64,000 bases of DNA from Kappaphycus alvarezii (GCA_002205965.3 NADL03000040.1:62001-126000); one strand, 5' to 3'; counted from the first letter of the stretch, positions 1 to 13,173 are shown. A program made the numbers and translations. Notes: generated from the sequence alone by a model not told the origin.

Positions 1-239
1 TAGCCTTCGACTCCAAACTTACGTCCTTCACCCCACCCTGCAAAGATGATCAACGTACCTGCATCCAGCTCCCCCAATTACCATCTCCCCTTTAACGCTT
101 CTGTTTACCCTACAAACCATGAACCGCAGGACATGGACGAAAAAATCCGCAGAAGTAAGCCAAAACACCAGCTCAACACAGAAAAAGGCGGGACGCCGTC
201 CCCAGTTTAAAAATGCGGACTAATTCATAATTGAGAGCG

Positions 240-892
240 AAGTTATAGCCACGCCAACCCATCTGCCTGAATTCGGAGAAATTACGAAGCGCTACAGCCA
301 GAACTCCGAGTAGGCGAATAATAGTAGGAATTTCTCGCAACTTGTGACGACAAAGAGCATTCAACGCCGCTACCAGGAGATTCAAGACTCGTATGGTAAG
401 AAAAATGAAATTGAAAGAGGGCTTTCGGGAATTGGAGGGGAGATGGGAGAAATAGAGTAGTTGCTGAGCATGATAGTAGAACCGAAAAACGACATGGTAA
501 AAGAGAGAACGGCATTGAAAGAGGCTGAGGCTAATGGTTAGGAAGAAAAAGAGCGAATTTGGCGATAATTATTGCAACGGCCACATTTTCGCAGAACTGT
601 TGGCAGTAATGAGACTGAAAATGGGAAAAAAGATCGACCTGAGAAGAATAAACGGCGAGTCGTGAGTTCGGCGTGGAGTGAAGATAAGAAACAGGTTGGT
701 CAGCAAGGAGCGGTGCGCATAAACCTTGAGAAAGAAAGGCCATATTTGAGCGAGATTGAATGGAAATGGATCAACAGGAGCGCGAGGAGAACGGGATAAT
801 GCGTTGCAAAGAGCGCGAAGCGCAGCACGAGCTTTATATTGAAAAGTTCAAGCTCCTACTAGAGGTTTTTTTCTCCGACCAAGAAGTAGAAT
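240..892 (+). pseudogene. Harbinger Myb/SANT-like accessory protein, C-terminal relic (copy 1)
   Basis: The recognisable part is the helical, charged C-terminal half of the Myb/SANT-like partner of a Harbinger transposase. One stretch (about 420-550) reads GGEMGEIE then LLSMIVEP and aligns with GEVGEMDELLLMMREAREY in copy 2. The end (about 800-890) reads KEREAQHELYIEKFKLLLE and aligns with the final EKEKFKLFMEAFSRK segment of copy 2. The N-terminal DNA-binding domain was not recovered. In-frame stops and frame changes break the gene. The product would act in the nucleus, binding element ends and helping import the transposase. Confidence 0.6.
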
Positions 893-1089
893 AACACGAC
901 CTTTAAAGTAAATTTACCATTGAAAGTTCACTGCTTTCCGCTAAAGTTTCACCCAAGCCCCCTAAAAAAAGAGCCTGGACCCACGCTTTGGGGGTCCCAC
1001 CCCAGAGTCCCTCGATAACATTATCAATAAAACTTTTTACTCGTCTTCATGACTAAAATACTCCTTCGAAGATGTGGGATCACAGCTGC

Positions 1090-1640
1090 AGTAATGTGCA
1101 ATAGTGTTCTGCTGGACACAATTACAAATGTTAGTGAGTAAGCATAGCTGTGCTGTACATCATAGCGACCGGAGACTTTCATGTGCGCATCTTTCTTTTG
1201 TAGTCCACTGTGGGCTAATAAAGCTTCGCTTCATTGAGGTAGTACTCCACTATTACACTTCACTTCTACATAGACTTGTCAAAATACTTCTCCACATCGC
1301 TCAGAGAAGATACGGAGAACGTAGTTTCGAATAGGTAGCGCCTGTTGTATCCACTATCCCTGAATAATGCGTACGGAATATCATTGACAATAGTCATAGA
1401 CGGTAAGCAATCATCCAGACCGCTGCGCACGTGTAGTGTTCAGTCGTGTCTTTTTCTTTCTATCGGCCCAATACATGCAAAATAAGTCCATCAGGAGTGG
1501 TTACTGCCTGCAATTTCAGAGCATGCGTTCTTTTATGGCCATTGTAGGCTATACTCTGCAAAGCGATGCAAACTGGCCGGGAAATAGTCATAAAAGTTCT
1601 ATGGATAAATACAAGCACATTATTTAGACCAGAACACTTC
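1090..1640 (-). pseudogene. Harbinger DDE transposase relic (copy 1)
   Basis: Reading the minus strand from about 1630 gives a block ending YNGHKRTHALKLQAVTTPDG (about 1525-1465), the family signature that follows the first catalytic aspartate in Harbinger (DDE_Tnp_4) transposases. The residue expected to be that aspartate reads as histidine (FIHRT instead of FIDGT). Further on, DSGYNRR (about 1370-1340) is the second-aspartate motif. The third acidic motif is not recognisable. The frames are shifted between the blocks, and the N-terminal helix-turn-helix part is missing or unrecognisable. The gene is dead; homology to the copy at 12057-13173 is clear. Confidence 0.7.
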
Positions 1641-1719
1641 TAACGCGTACGCTTCGACTCTCTCACTCAATTTTGCATAATTGTCTCAAGTGCTTCCCAA
1701 AATATATCCGAGAGAAGGG

Positions 1720-4700
1720 ATGTATGGAGACCGAACAGTAGTTACACATCTCTCCATTTGTCTGGCGTAGTCAGGTGACATAGAACTATATATATAGCAG
1801 GCAATTGACTAGCCCTATATCTGTTTTTACTAGTGTGAGGCTTTTCTAATACAATAAACTCTAGCATTCTACCTACATCAGCTTTTCTGAACCGAAAGAG
1901 GGAAAGGCAGCTAGCATCAGTAAAGACATTGAAGTTGAAGCTATAAACGTACCTAGAAATGCGTTTGCAGTGCTAAAGGTAGCATCTGTGCTCACAGCCT
2001 TCGCGAGGATAATGCTCTCTTAAACACAATTAAACGACTGGCCTGGAACATAAAGGCGAGGGATGAAATATGTCGTCGTGCGATAACATAAATAGCTCAT
2101 CTAAGCCTTTGATAACGCGCGGAAGCATTGCAAGCCTTGTGATATTTTTGCATCCACTGGTCATTTTGTTGTTGAGAGGGAGGTTAAGGGAATGAGTCTA
2201 TGATAATGCTCCACAGTAAGTCACATTCAAAAAATCGTAAATGTTAATTATTTTATTTATGTAATTAACTAAAATAGTGCTCGTGAAAGCTTAGCCACAA
2301 ACATTGCAGAAATCCGCGTGCGTAAACCCTGTAATATCAGATTGCTTCCTTAAAGGACTTTAAATCAATCAAGTGTATTGGAAGCTTCAAATTTGTCGGG
2401 ATTTTCATGGGATTAAGTTCATTTGATACAATATCCAAGGCATTAGAAGCGCTTTAACAGGCATGGAATAATTTTGCATGTGAAATATTTGTACCCCTCC
2501 CACCAAATGGCCATCCTTTGTTTTAAGTGAGAATTAATTGAATTCAATTTTAATCCACACCATCATATCCAAGCTTGATACAAAAGTTGAACATGTGTAC
2601 ACGGTTTCATGTGTCCAATGTTCCTCACCAGTATCCTCCTATGTCGCCTCGTCGTCAAAAAGTCGATGCTGAGATATTTTATTGTAAGGTGTCTCTGCAG
2701 AAATTTTCGGATTATGTAGTGTCACTGTCTGACGATAATGTCGGAAAATCCGCGCTTCTACTATCCCCTCAGCGCTTGCTTTCATGATTTCATTTTTTGG
2801 ACTTTTGGCACTGAAAACATGATATCTAGTAAATCATTTGGGTTTTAATTCTGGAACCGTGCAAAAGGATTACAACTTTCGTCAAATAAGGGCACAGAAG
2901 GAGGACTGGATATCTTGGTACATGCATTGTGTATATCTAGGTTACTGAGAGAGAATTTGATATTGGCTGACATTCCTAAGTTGAAAAAGAAAAATTTTAT
3001 TGACAAATTTTGTAGTCTGGTATTTTACGCTACCCAATTTTGTTGAGATAAGTCACAAATACACCCAAGTTTTATCGCGTCAAGCGGCTAACAATCTTTG
3101 TGGGAGTTTTCTGGAGCTTATGTACATTTTCAGTCATTTCAGAGTTCAATACATATCTTTGAACTGGATTTTTTCAGGCACCTCTATCAAGTAACCATTT
3201 TTGACAGGATTGATGGAAAGAACTATACAGCGCATGGAACAGCATGTTTTATACCACTTTTGTGCAGTTCTAGTAACTCGAAAATTGTGGCTCGCAAAGA
3301 GAAAAGCCGGATACGGTTGTAGGGAATACGATTCACGCTACTGTACTGTAAGCTTTATTACCTTACTGAGAGAGAGAACCTTAGTGTACGTTTGACATGG
3401 GATAGCTGTCCCAGGTGGTTCCTGCATATTCTTTTTTCTTTACGGTGCATTTTAAGGTTGTAATGAGATCTTTTGGTTGTAAAAAATACAAAGCTGAGAT
3501 CGTCGATGGGTTGAAGTGCGAGGTCATGAAGCCAGAATTTCTTACATGGAAATGGTGCTTTTCAAGATAATCAAGATGCACTTTGCTTACACACATTTTT
3601 CAATAATTTACGGCCCTATAGTTCCAATTGGCAGAATTTAATTTGAAATGAGTTCTGCCCAATTTGGCATGTTTTTGTGCCACACTTACTGTACGGAATA
3701 TCGCAGCAAATTACATGTCATGACTGTTTTGGCTTGGAAGAAGTTAGGTACAACTTAAGTTAACGGATCTCAGTACACTACTGCTTGAAAAATTACTTTA
3801 GTGGGTGATTCGAACGAACACAAAATCTATTAATGAAACTAAAAAACAACAGCATCAACGGAATCAGCGACCGAAATATATAAAATGTTAAAATGATTCA
3901 TAACCGGATGACAAAGGTATTTTATCTGGCGAGCGGGCCTGCCACTTCATCAAACGTATCCGTTCGCCGTTCACCGTTCCATTTATTCCCTGCAGATATT
4001 AATATTGGCGTTGCTGGCTGAAAGACGAAAGCAGTTGGAATGAAATTTTCTGTTTTTCGTAGCAAAATGTCTTCCATTAACTTAACGTAACTCTTCGATG
4101 TTTTCCGTCCTCAAAATTTGCAAATCCCAAATAAAATCACCAGAAAAGGCACCTACACCACAATACTAACACCTTACTGCAGAGGAGATAGAATATCGGT
4201 TTTCTGCTTTAAATCATGCCAATAGCTGTAAATTCCATCTGATTCATCTAACGTGAACCTTTGCTCATCAAGAAGATCAAAATGGACCATTTCTTCAATT
4301 TCCATGTGACTTATTTGTGAGTCCAGTCCATTCGAGCAACTTGTGGACTTCAGAAAGAGGCGGTTCGCGGTGTACAGTAGATTATTTTTGCTGCTAAGAT
4401 ATTTCCTGGTCCGAGATACGTAAAGGTCTAAGTTGAACTCGTCAGGAATCTTCCGGAATGTTTAATCCCCACTACCTGTCGCCCGAGTCAGTCTCTTTTC
4501 TGCTCTCTCTGAAAAATATCGAGGCCTCCTAGATCTACTGGCCCTTTTTTAGCTCTGCAGTGCGTCTAGTATCCTTTTGATTGTATTTTTTCTCCTGCTC
4601 ACCTTATTGGCAATTCCTAAAATACTGAGACCTTCTCCTTTGCAGGGACGAGTTTTTCCGGGCTCCATTTCGGAAATGTGTGGATCGCTTAGAATTTCTT

Positions 4701-6950
4701 GAGTCAGTCGATTTCACGTGCTGTAGTGCGAGAGGTGGAGTCTGGCTTGAGATTATTTTTCTGTACTTCGGCATTGATCGACGATACTGTGATCCTGTCG
4801 TATACTCCCGGGTGGGGTTGGTTTGACTCAGTGGTCTTTGATTGGTCTGTATTGGTTGAGTATTGGTAAAACTGTTTTCATAAAGGGTTTTAGTGCCACT
4901 AATTTCGAATATCGCACTCTCTTATAACTCCAAGGAGCACATCTAGAGATATGTAAAAAAATTTAGGGGTAATTAGGGGAGCTTTCCTGACTAGAGATAG
5001 AGAACGGTTATTTTCTTAGACTAGGGGGCAGGTCTGTGCATCGGAAGGTCTAAAAAGGAGGCAAATTCAGGCAAGACGATCTCATAAGGCTGGTGTTATA
5101 CCATCTGTAAGGTATGCTGCGTACGACCAAACTGTCGCCGCAGCGTGTATTTGCTTAAGTACAGATCGCACCTGGCCTAAGGGCCCCACACTCGCACGAC
5201 GACATGCCCAGGCACGTCAAAAAATTGTAGGGTGCCATATACTTTAAAGCAGCACTTCATTACTTCATTGTGCTCCTGTAAATTCTGTGGCTACTATCAT
5301 CACTTTTTAATGCTTTATGGCCATCAGAGCGGCTATTGAACTGTTCACGTTATTTACCTACCCAATTGTTTTCCGTCGCTGACGTCGGAAAATATCGCGG
5401 AAAACTTAATTTGCAATAATTTTTACTATCTGCAGTACAAGTTTGACCTGATTTTTGCGGTCTACAAATATTCACAATGATGAAAAAATCGCTGACTGAA
5501 ATGTAATAGGGGTAAATTTGGGGTATTTTAATGATTGAAAAATAGGTTAGCATATATTCTATTTTTAACATGATGCATGGTAAGGCAATGTTATCAGTAG
5601 GTTACGGGGTAGCTTGAGGTGGCGAAACTCAGAAGAAAAAGCAAAAGTTAAATACAGGAAGTCCAGGCCATTTTTGCTTTTGAATGCAGCGATTCAATGG
5701 CTTAGTTTACCAAAAGAGACGCGATAAGGAGACGTTGGTTAGGTCTACTGGCTGTAGAATGATATGAATTATGTCAAATTAGTATTCTCCTTAACATTGC
5801 GAAACAAACACCTGGAAAAGCGAGAAAAAACGATGCTTTCTACCACAGAGCAGTGTCACATGGCAATTCAACTACATAAATTAAGACCCCGCCCTATCTT
5901 TCACTATCTGAGTGGTAAATATTTGCGGAAGAGACATGTAACGTATTCTTAACTAGAGAAACCCACGTTATTGTTAACGCTCTTTATCATCAATATATTT
6001 TTTCCTTTCTGGCCAGTCGGCCGAGTAGATCTATAGTAGCAAAGTGTTGTATATATTTCCTGGAGTTCAGAGCGCCGTAAACGCCTCTGGTGAGGGATTT
6101 CTCTCCTCTAATTTAGCCTTTTCGGTACTCGAACTCTACGTTTTGGTAACATATTTCTACGCTCGCCGTCAATGACACCGTTACTAGATATATCTGTTAT
6201 TTCTTTTCTTCTCCCCCTTTAGCCTGATTTGTTGATCGATTCTGATACCGTTGTCATTCTGATATGCACAAAACTTGCGCCCACTGGAAAATATAGAAGA
6301 GGAACTATTTCGGATACAGTATCTTAATTTGCAAGATATATTTTTACAGTATCTGAATTTGGAGAGATATTTTATTTTGGATGAGTGTTGCAAATTCATG
6401 GGTTGATTTTTTAAATTTTATGACACTTTGGCAATAGTAGAAGTCAGTGCACGCCAAGGTTTTGGGTGATACTCAGAGTGACTCTGAGGCCCTTTTACAG
6501 TAGCCGCATCAATTCCCACCACTGGCCAATGGGTGCGGGCTTGGGTATAGCACTTAGACATTCATCTTGAGGAGATATCTTCTACTAGTCTCTCTCCTTG
6601 ACATAATTCCCTTTAATGCATTTTGCGGTACTTAGTGTCTATTTGAGACTTTATAGTTAGCCAAAAATTCTATGTAAGCCGAGCAAACAGCTTCCTCTTG
6701 TGGAGGTCACGCAAGTTGGCAGACAACTTAAAGACAAGTCCCAAGTAGTGAAGAGGTTGAGAGTCAGTTTCAGACCCAAGCGCTGGTCACAGAGCATAAG
6801 TGGTACACTATGTCCCTTCTACACTCGCTGTTAGCCCTCTCAACTGTCAAAAACGTACCGATCCACGTTTCTGATCGCCCATCATTACCAAGGTGACACC
6901 TTTTCGCTTGCAACACCCCCTTTTTGTCGTAATTGGTTATGATTATCTCT
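1720..6950. other. Gene-free AT-rich stretch
   Basis: I see no recognisable gene, domain motif, tRNA or clean repeat here on either strand. Open frames are all under about 75 codons and show no family signature. The stretch may hold older transposon debris that is too decayed to name, or true intergenic DNA. The last few hundred bases before 6950 may be the untranslated leader of the gypsy element that follows, but I could not identify an LTR there. Confidence 0.5.
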
Positions 6951-7271
6951 TCTACTAACGATTTATCCATATCATTTGGTACCATTGTGGAGGGGGTTGC
7001 ACCCGAGGAATTCGACTTTTTTTATACATATGTTAACGTTTTGATGCGTGAGAAGAGCGATGAAGAGAAGTCCACAAGTATCTTCGCCTATATTTATTGA
7101 CACGCAAAGCAAAAATATAAGGCCAAGTTCATCTACGGGGGGTCTATTAATGGGGATGGTCGTAACCTAGGTAAGTTATGTGACTGGCTTGAGAAGTAAT
7201 ACGCTAAGCAGGTTCAAAAAAAAATGAAATTATCCCCACCGCTATAGAGGTTCGGCACAAAATTACATAAT

Positions 7272-7916
7272 TTGTTAAGCACATTGGTATACTTGTATGA
7301 TCTCTATGAAAAGAAAGGTTTCATCGCCCTAGCCAGTTACGTAATGATGCGTAAGGCAGCAGCGATGGAGGATAAGCTGCTCTCCGATTTCCTCTTCATC
7401 AAAGGCCCTCACAATTATAATGAACTGAAGGGTACCATAGTAGAATTCATCAAAAACTCGGAAACATTTCAGTCGCTGAATCAGGTACCGCGGAAAGACC
7501 GTACATCGATTTCTATCATACATCCTGGAATGAATTATCAAAGGACAGCTACGAGTGCAGCGGGATTGCAATCTGTCAGAATCGATGTTAAAAGCTTGGA
7601 AGAACGGCTGGAAACCCGATTCGATAACCTATTTGGCACTATAACCCCACTGTTGGAGAGCCTTACTCTTACCATCAAAAAGAAACAGTCTGCGATCTCG
7701 AAGGCAGCAGGATTCTGCTCCTACTGCCACGAGACTGGACACTTTGCAAATAGGTTCCCTGAGAATCCATATAGAAATACTCGTTGTAGAAAGTGCAGTC
7801 GTTTTGGGCACATTGAAAGTAGCTGCTGGTCTAGAGACAACAGACGAGCAAAACTTATTGGACGCGAGAAGAGATTCAGGACCAGAAATGAAAATGTTAC
7901 AAAACAGGAAGGATAA
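7272..7916 (+). pseudogene. Gag relic with CCHC zinc knuckles (gypsy A)
   Basis: This is the longest open stretch of element A. Its N-terminal half resembles a gag capsid region, rich in helices. Two closely spaced zinc-knuckle motifs follow (about 7715-7828), the second reading CRKCSRFGHIESSC. Such knuckles bind the element's RNA in the nucleocapsid part of Gag. Homologous coding sequence seems to begin upstream, from about 6990. Fossil; not expected to be functional. Confidence 0.75.
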
Positions 7917-7959
7917 AAGGTTGACTTATACCAGAAATGTATCCATCGCTGAGGACATC

Positions 7960-8043
7960 AGTTATCAAAAGCAAAGCTTTTTCGATTCGGGCGCTGGTAA
8001 AAATCTCATTTCAGAAAGTTTGGTGACAGATCTAGGTCTCTAA
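7960..8043 (+). pseudogene. Retropepsin-like protease relic (gypsy A)
   Basis: The segment reading FFDSGAGKNLISESLV has the layout of the active-site region of a retroviral-type aspartic protease. It lies directly downstream of the gag zinc knuckles, where the protease of a Ty3/gypsy element belongs. The protease would cut the polyprotein inside the particle. Fossil remnant. Confidence 0.6.
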
Positions 8044-8929
8044 ATTATTCCAAATACGCGAAAAATGAAGAATAACTGTTGCGGATGGAACCGAATCAAA
8101 ATTTATGGGCATTATTCACAAGTTGTCGGTGTTTTTGGGGTATCATAAACTTGGATTTCGACTTTCTTGTCATGCATGTTCTACCCTTCGATGCAATCAT
8201 TAGTGATCATACTATGGAAAAGCCGGGGCATACATTGGATAGGGCAACCAAATTGTTTCAGCTCATATTGACAGCAGAACCATAACAATACCCGTGAAGT
8301 CCGAAAATTGCATACATTCGGAATATTTAAGAGATACAGCGAGTAAATATTTCACTTCTAGCTATGAAAGCGAAGAAACGGAACCTGCCAACACTTTCGG
8401 AAATAGAAAAAGATATGCTCGAGGAGTACTAAACATGGCATGGGATGAGTATGATTCCGGGTTTGAAAAAAACAACAACCGCAATTCCAGGGCAAATTTG
8501 AGACCCAAATGTGTTTCCTTTTGCGATAACATCGAATCACAGAACAGTATCCAGAGTTAATAATGCAAACACTCTTGAAAAGAGAATTAAAATATGTCTG
8601 ATTCCATATCTGAAGATATGGGCACACCGAAAGAGGCAATTCAAACTAGTTAGAGTAAGGATCAAGAAGAAGGAGAGCAAAAGATTACAGAAATTAAAGA
8701 AAAAGTGCAGCACCTCCCCGTTCCTACATCAATGAGAATTAACGACATATTAACATCTTCTGAAGTGATTTTATGGAGCGATTCGGATCTAAGACAAGCA
8801 AGTGTACCAGCCACTCACTCGTGCGACTTTACCTGAACCCGACCAATTTACCGTAGGCCTACACTTCAACCGCCGAAATATGACCAGTTTATCTTAAAAA
8901 ATGTCACAAATATGCTGTAAACTGATCTT

Positions 8930-9460
8930 ATACGGCCAGTCTCGTCTCCATTGTCATTTCCTTTTGTGGTGGCAGCAAAGAAGGATGTAAATTTTCGATT
9001 TTGAGTCAACAAACGACATTTGAACCAAAGAATAATAACCGATCTATTTCCGATTCCAAATATGGAGTAAATCCTCAAAGACTTGAAGGTAGGGAGATAC
9101 TTCATATCAATTGACCTTTACATTGGCTATTGTAAGATTGCTTCAGATGAAAAGTGCAAGGACAAAACGACTATTACCAGCAAATTCGACTCCTTCAGAT
9201 TCGATTTGATGCCTTTTGGTCTCCTGAATACCCCAACTACATTCCAGAGAACTATGAACAATTTTTGAAAATACTTCAATTTGCGATGGTTTATATCGAT
9301 GAAGTTTTCATATTCTCAACATATTTGGATCAGTACATATCGGATTTCAAGAAAGTGTTGGATCTGATATCTGCATACACCCTGAAAATTAAGTTGAGCA
9401 AATTCTTCTTTGCGAAAACTTCTATCCAACTACTCGGTCATATCGTAGATCAAGAGTGAA
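8930..9460 (+). pseudogene. Reverse transcriptase relic (gypsy A)
   Basis: The palm region is well recognisable: YFISIDL, then FRFDLMPFGLLNTPTTFQR (about 9195-9255), then the catalytic-loop region around 9290-9310, and LLGHIVD near 9430. These are the classical Ty3/gypsy landmarks. Weaker N-terminal finger homology lies around 8930-9080. The stretch between protease and reverse transcriptase (8045-8930) shows only short uninformative open frames. Fossil. Confidence 0.85.
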
Positions 9461-9689
9461 TTAAGTTCGATCCAGAAAAACAAAAAAATCAAGTTGGCAC
9501 CAAGACCTCCTTCAAAGACGGAGGTTCGGAGCCTCCTAGATCTGGCGTCATACTACCGAAAATTTATAAAGGATATCGCTGGACAGCAGCACTGTTACAT
9601 GCCAGTACTACAAAGAACGGAATTTTTCTGGAGCGATAAAATGCTAACTGCATTCGAGGAACTTAAAGACAAGCATTACGTCCCTCCAT

Positions 9690-9905
9690 TTCTCATGTAT
9701 TTATATTTCAAGAGGCCAATTACTGTGCAAATATATTCCTCAAAACGGTCTTCACGTGCCTTTTAGTCCCGAAAATATGAAAGGAACGCTATATCCTTTC
9801 CAATTCGCCAGTCTTACCCTGAGTTATGCGGAAGAGAAATACTTTGGGTGAGAGAAAGAAGCACTAGCTGTCGTCTTCGCGTTGAAAAAAGATCGCGTCT
9901 ACATT
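9690..9905 (+). pseudogene. RNase H relic, first part (gypsy A)
   Basis: After the connection domain (RSLLDLASYYRKFI, about 9515-9560) the sequence reads EKEALAVVFALKKDRVYI (about 9850-9905), the middle of a Ty3/gypsy RNase H domain. Homology stops abruptly at about 9905 and resumes at about 13612, marking the edges of the nested Harbinger element. Fossil. Confidence 0.75.
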
Positions 9906-10750
9906 TCTGTAGTAGTGTGGTGCTAGTCACACATATGTACATGCACGAAGCGCGCGCACCTCGCAGTTTAGCCCAGAAATGTCTTAATGACACCTGTCGG
10001 CCGAACAAAGTGAGAATAGGATAAAGGAAAGAACTAAGGAGGGGTGGTAATAGATCCGGCGGCGGGCTGTGAAGCACGAAAACGAAGATTGGCTACCAAA
10101 AACTCAAGCCCAGGGGACAACTCGCCTTGACTGGGCAATTGCGGGCCGTTCAGGTTAGTCAAGCTAATTAATACACTACTCTTTGTTAGACTAGCCAAAA
10201 AACTTAGCATATGGTCCACTTAACGTAAAAACGGCCTAGAAATGACCATACGAAGCGGTCAGCAACACAAACTGTGCGAGACAAAGATATTTAGTTGAGA
10301 CTTGGCCGTGCTGTGAATAGGGTCCCAGCTAGTGTGCCCGGCGATAGCATAAATAGGCACCGCATATGCCATTTGTACCGTAGTTGGTCGTAAAGTAGTT
10401 AATTATGCAGTAGTTGTACATATTAGTGAGTTTACGCCGATACTTTTCAGATTAAAATATGACTAAAATTGGGCTCAAAATTGCAGACTGTAATTCAATT
10501 GCAGAATTCTTCAATTGCAGAATTGTTCAATTGTCTTGTGACGAACACAAGTGAAATCCCAGTAGTTAGTGAACACCCGTGAGGAATGTTTACGCGGGAA
10601 ACCAACTGTGCACAGGTTCTTGGCTCGGCAACTTACCTGTAAAAAACCAAAGCTGCCTCACCAACTGGCACCTCCCCCTCACTCCTCCGCTCACTCTCCC
10701 TCCTCACTTCACACCCCACTCCCCCCTAAACTCGCCACCAACACCAACAC
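9905..10750. other. Non-coding left flank of the Harbinger insert
   Basis: I recognise no gene in this stretch. It contains an imperfect small inverted repeat (GTGTG...CACAC, about 9916-9933) near the junction with the gypsy RNase H. A direct pair of GCAGAATT-type repeats with CAATTG occurs around 10495-10535. A C-rich leader (about 10665-10750) leads into the Myb-like gene. It probably holds the element's end and the promoter of the plus-strand gene. Confidence 0.4.
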
Positions 10751-10751
10751 C

Positions 10752-11684
10752 ATGTTTACAAACAACCTGGTTAACAGAAATCCTGTTAACGTTCACCCCT
10801 GGCAACTGATTTTCCAGATCAACAAGATGTCGCGGCCGCGCCACCAGTGCTTCAGCCATCCACCGACGCTGCACAGCCGCCACCAACTGTCGAGCCTGAA
10901 TCCGGTGCTCAGGTAATTTTAACTCCGCCTTCCTCCCACGACAAGGAGAAAAAAGGGTGCTATTCAAGGTTCTCGCCTGAAGAGGATCTAATCATCGTTC
11001 GGGAGGTGGCGGCCGCTGAAGTCTATATAGCTTCCTACAGTAACGTGTCAAAGTGCTTTGAGTTGGTAGCGGGAAAGGTCAACGCGAACCCGCGCATCAA
11101 ACGAGGGTTTCTGCGAAATGCGCCAAAGACAATTACAAGAGACTTCAAACGTCTTTCGACAGGTCTGATAAACGCGATCAGCTTCGTTCGGGGTGAGAGG
11201 GGAAGTTGGAGAAATGGACGAGCTTCTGCTTATGATGCGTGAGGCTAGGGAGTATATGGAAGCTCGTAAGGGAATGGAGAAGCGGGCCGTTAGGGAGCTG
11301 GATGAGGAGAAGGAAAGGGTTGGGAGGTAGGTCATCAACGTGGCGACTAATCGCTCCGGCTCCGGCTCTGATAACTCTGACGACGGAAGCCCGGGTACTT
11401 CAAGGGAGAAAGTAACGTCTGAGCATCCTCGCAAGGCACCACGAACCAACACCGACGTTCTTGTAGTTGTTGAGATGGATAGGTTTGGGATGCAATTTAG
11501 GGACGCCGATCTTGCCAGGGTTGAAGTGGACAAGGACCGCGTGAAGCTGGAACGGAAGAGGCTCGCGTTTGGGTCATCCGAACGTGATAAGGATCGCATT
11601 GAGCGCCGCTGGGAGCTGGAAGCATTTCAGAAGCTTGAAAAAGAGAAGTTCAAGCTTTTCATGGAAGCATTTTCTCGCAAGTGA
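10752..11684 (+). pseudogene. Harbinger Myb/SANT-like accessory protein (copy 2)
   Basis: The DNA-binding part reads RFSPEEDLIIVREVAAAE (about 10967-11020) followed by helices up to TITRDFKRLSTGL, a single Myb/SANT- or MADF-like module. The C-terminal half is a charged helical region: GEVGEMDELLLMMREAREY (about 11205-11255), an acidic serine-rich linker (SGSGSDNSDDGSPGTSRE, about 11357-11410), and a coiled-coil-like end (DKDRIERRWELEAFQKLE to FMEAFSRK, stop at 11684). Harbinger partners of this type bind the element ends and bring the transposase into the nucleus. A C-rich leader with ACCAACACCATG precedes the ATG at 10752, but that ATG is not in frame with the DNA-binding domain, and the frame changes again near 11200. 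Either small introns or decay explain this; decay is more likely. Confidence 0.7.
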
Positions 11685-12056
11685 AATCTCGTTGTTGTGT
11701 TTGTTTTGTGTTTCAGTTGCCATTGCGGAAGCTAAGAATCTGCCTCAAACCTGCCTGCTTCCCCGCTCCCGCGGGGAAACCAGTACGCTGGCGCTTCGCT
11801 GGGACTCAGCGCCTTGCGGACTTTGTCCTCGCTCCTCGGGGCCACGCACTCGCAAGTAAAATAGTGTTACTCCATGAGTGCAAATGTGACAGCTCTAGAT
11901 ACTCGTGAATAGATGGTGGTGGACAAGAGAAATACAGCGACGTCTGCGGAGGGTAAAGGAAAACTCTAATGTTTTACAACAGCATTGCAGACAATAAAGA
12001 GATCCGACTGGAGATTCCATTATCTTCATCTTCTTCTAAAGGTCCACAGTAGTGAA

Positions 12057-13173
12057 TTACGCTTTGATCTCCTTAAAAATCCATTCAACAGACACACGGG
12101 CAATCGTAATACCCTTGTCAAACGCCGTCTGATGTAGTTGCAGGTTGCTGCCGTCGTTAGGAACCTCAAGAAACCATCTGCGGTTGTACTCAGAGTCCCC
12201 ACATATGCAGTATTGAGTATTTTCAACCGTCAACACCGACGGCAGCACTTCGTCCATCTCACTACGGATATATAGAGTCCAGTCATGCCTGCGTCCCTCC
12301 AAAGGACCTAATGTATGTAAAATGAGTCCGTCTGGCGCTGTAACAGACTAAAACTTCATTACGTGTTTTCTGTTGTGCCCGTTGTAGGCGACCAACTGCA
12401 TCATGTGGCTCCTGTTATGTCTGGCGATGCCAATGATAGTACCATCGATAAATCCAACACATTTTGTAAGCCCTTTTGTCTTCGCCTGAATAGCTATGGC
12501 ATACAAATTTGCACGAATCATAAACTCAGAGCTCAATCCTGCCGTAGGAAGAGATCTGTTTGTTGCCAAGAGCCACTCTTGCCTTCCCAAATATTTCCAA
12601 CAGATGGGACCCATGTTTACCGAACATCATCTCCAGATCTGACCACCGAGCTTGGCTTGCCAGCCTGCGTAATATCACACAGGTGACCATTATACCGTCG
12701 ACGGTAACGGTTTCATTTCGTATCCGTTTACGTTACTGGTCATCCAAAAATAGCGGGAACTAAATTGCGGTTACTAACTCGACGTGTTCTTTCTCAAATC
12801 TAAACAGACGTAGGCATTCTTGATTACCGAAGGCTTTAAAATTGAAGGTAAAGGATGATAAGCTAATTCTTCTAATTCGAAGGAGCTTTTTCGTGTAATC
12901 TTCGCGTAGCTGCACGAATTTCTGCGCAGTGAGGAGAACGACCATATGTCTTATAAACGCGTAATCAGCTATTCCTTTTCGTTTTCTGGCGATGTAGATC
13001 AGTGTTTGCCTCCAGTGTTTTGTTCTCGTGCGGCATGCGGACTTACAAAAGTCCTTAATCCTTCCCTTTGTCATCCTGGAACAGTTGCAGAGACTGGTGT
13101 GTCCGATTGTACTCTGGGAGAGGGCTGCTACTACCTGATGGCACATGTCCCTACCACAGTAATACTCCCACAA
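12057..13173 (-). pseudogene. Harbinger DDE transposase (DDE_Tnp_4 family), copy 2
   Basis: All three catalytic motifs are visible on the minus strand: GFIDGT (first Asp, about 12450), then QLVAYNGHNRKHVMKF, then GPLEGRRHDWTLY (about 12310-12270), GDSEYNRRWFLEVP (second Asp, about 12195), and ARVSVEWIFKEIK (Glu, about 12085). The N-terminal part (FRFEKEHVELVTAI, about 12800-12765) matches the family's helix-turn-helix region. The order and spacing fit a Harbinger transposase, the enzyme that cuts and pastes the element. At least two in-frame stops (near 12348 and 12760) and frame changes show that the gene is no longer intact. It runs toward the Myb-like gene, with about 370 bases between the two 3' ends. 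Confidence 0.85.

Larger units (their letters stand above)
120..1640. mobile_element. PIF/Harbinger DNA transposon, degraded copy 1
   Basis: Two convergent gene relics make up this element: a plus-strand Myb/SANT-like accessory gene (about 240-892) and a minus-strand DDE transposase (about 1090-1640). The arrangement matches the better preserved copy at 9905-13600, and both reading frames align with that copy in the same order and orientation. Harbinger elements are known to need both proteins for transposition. The left limit is arbitrary because the first 120 bases may also belong to the element, and I could not find terminal inverted repeats. The coding frames are broken in several places, so the copy is surely inactive. 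Confidence 0.7.

Noticed and set aside
11048-11599. A 183-codon minus-strand frame across the Harbinger Myb-like gene
   Set aside because: It is the antisense shadow of the charged plus-strand gene; serine- and leucine-rich, with no family features, while the plus frame has clear homologues in two other copies.
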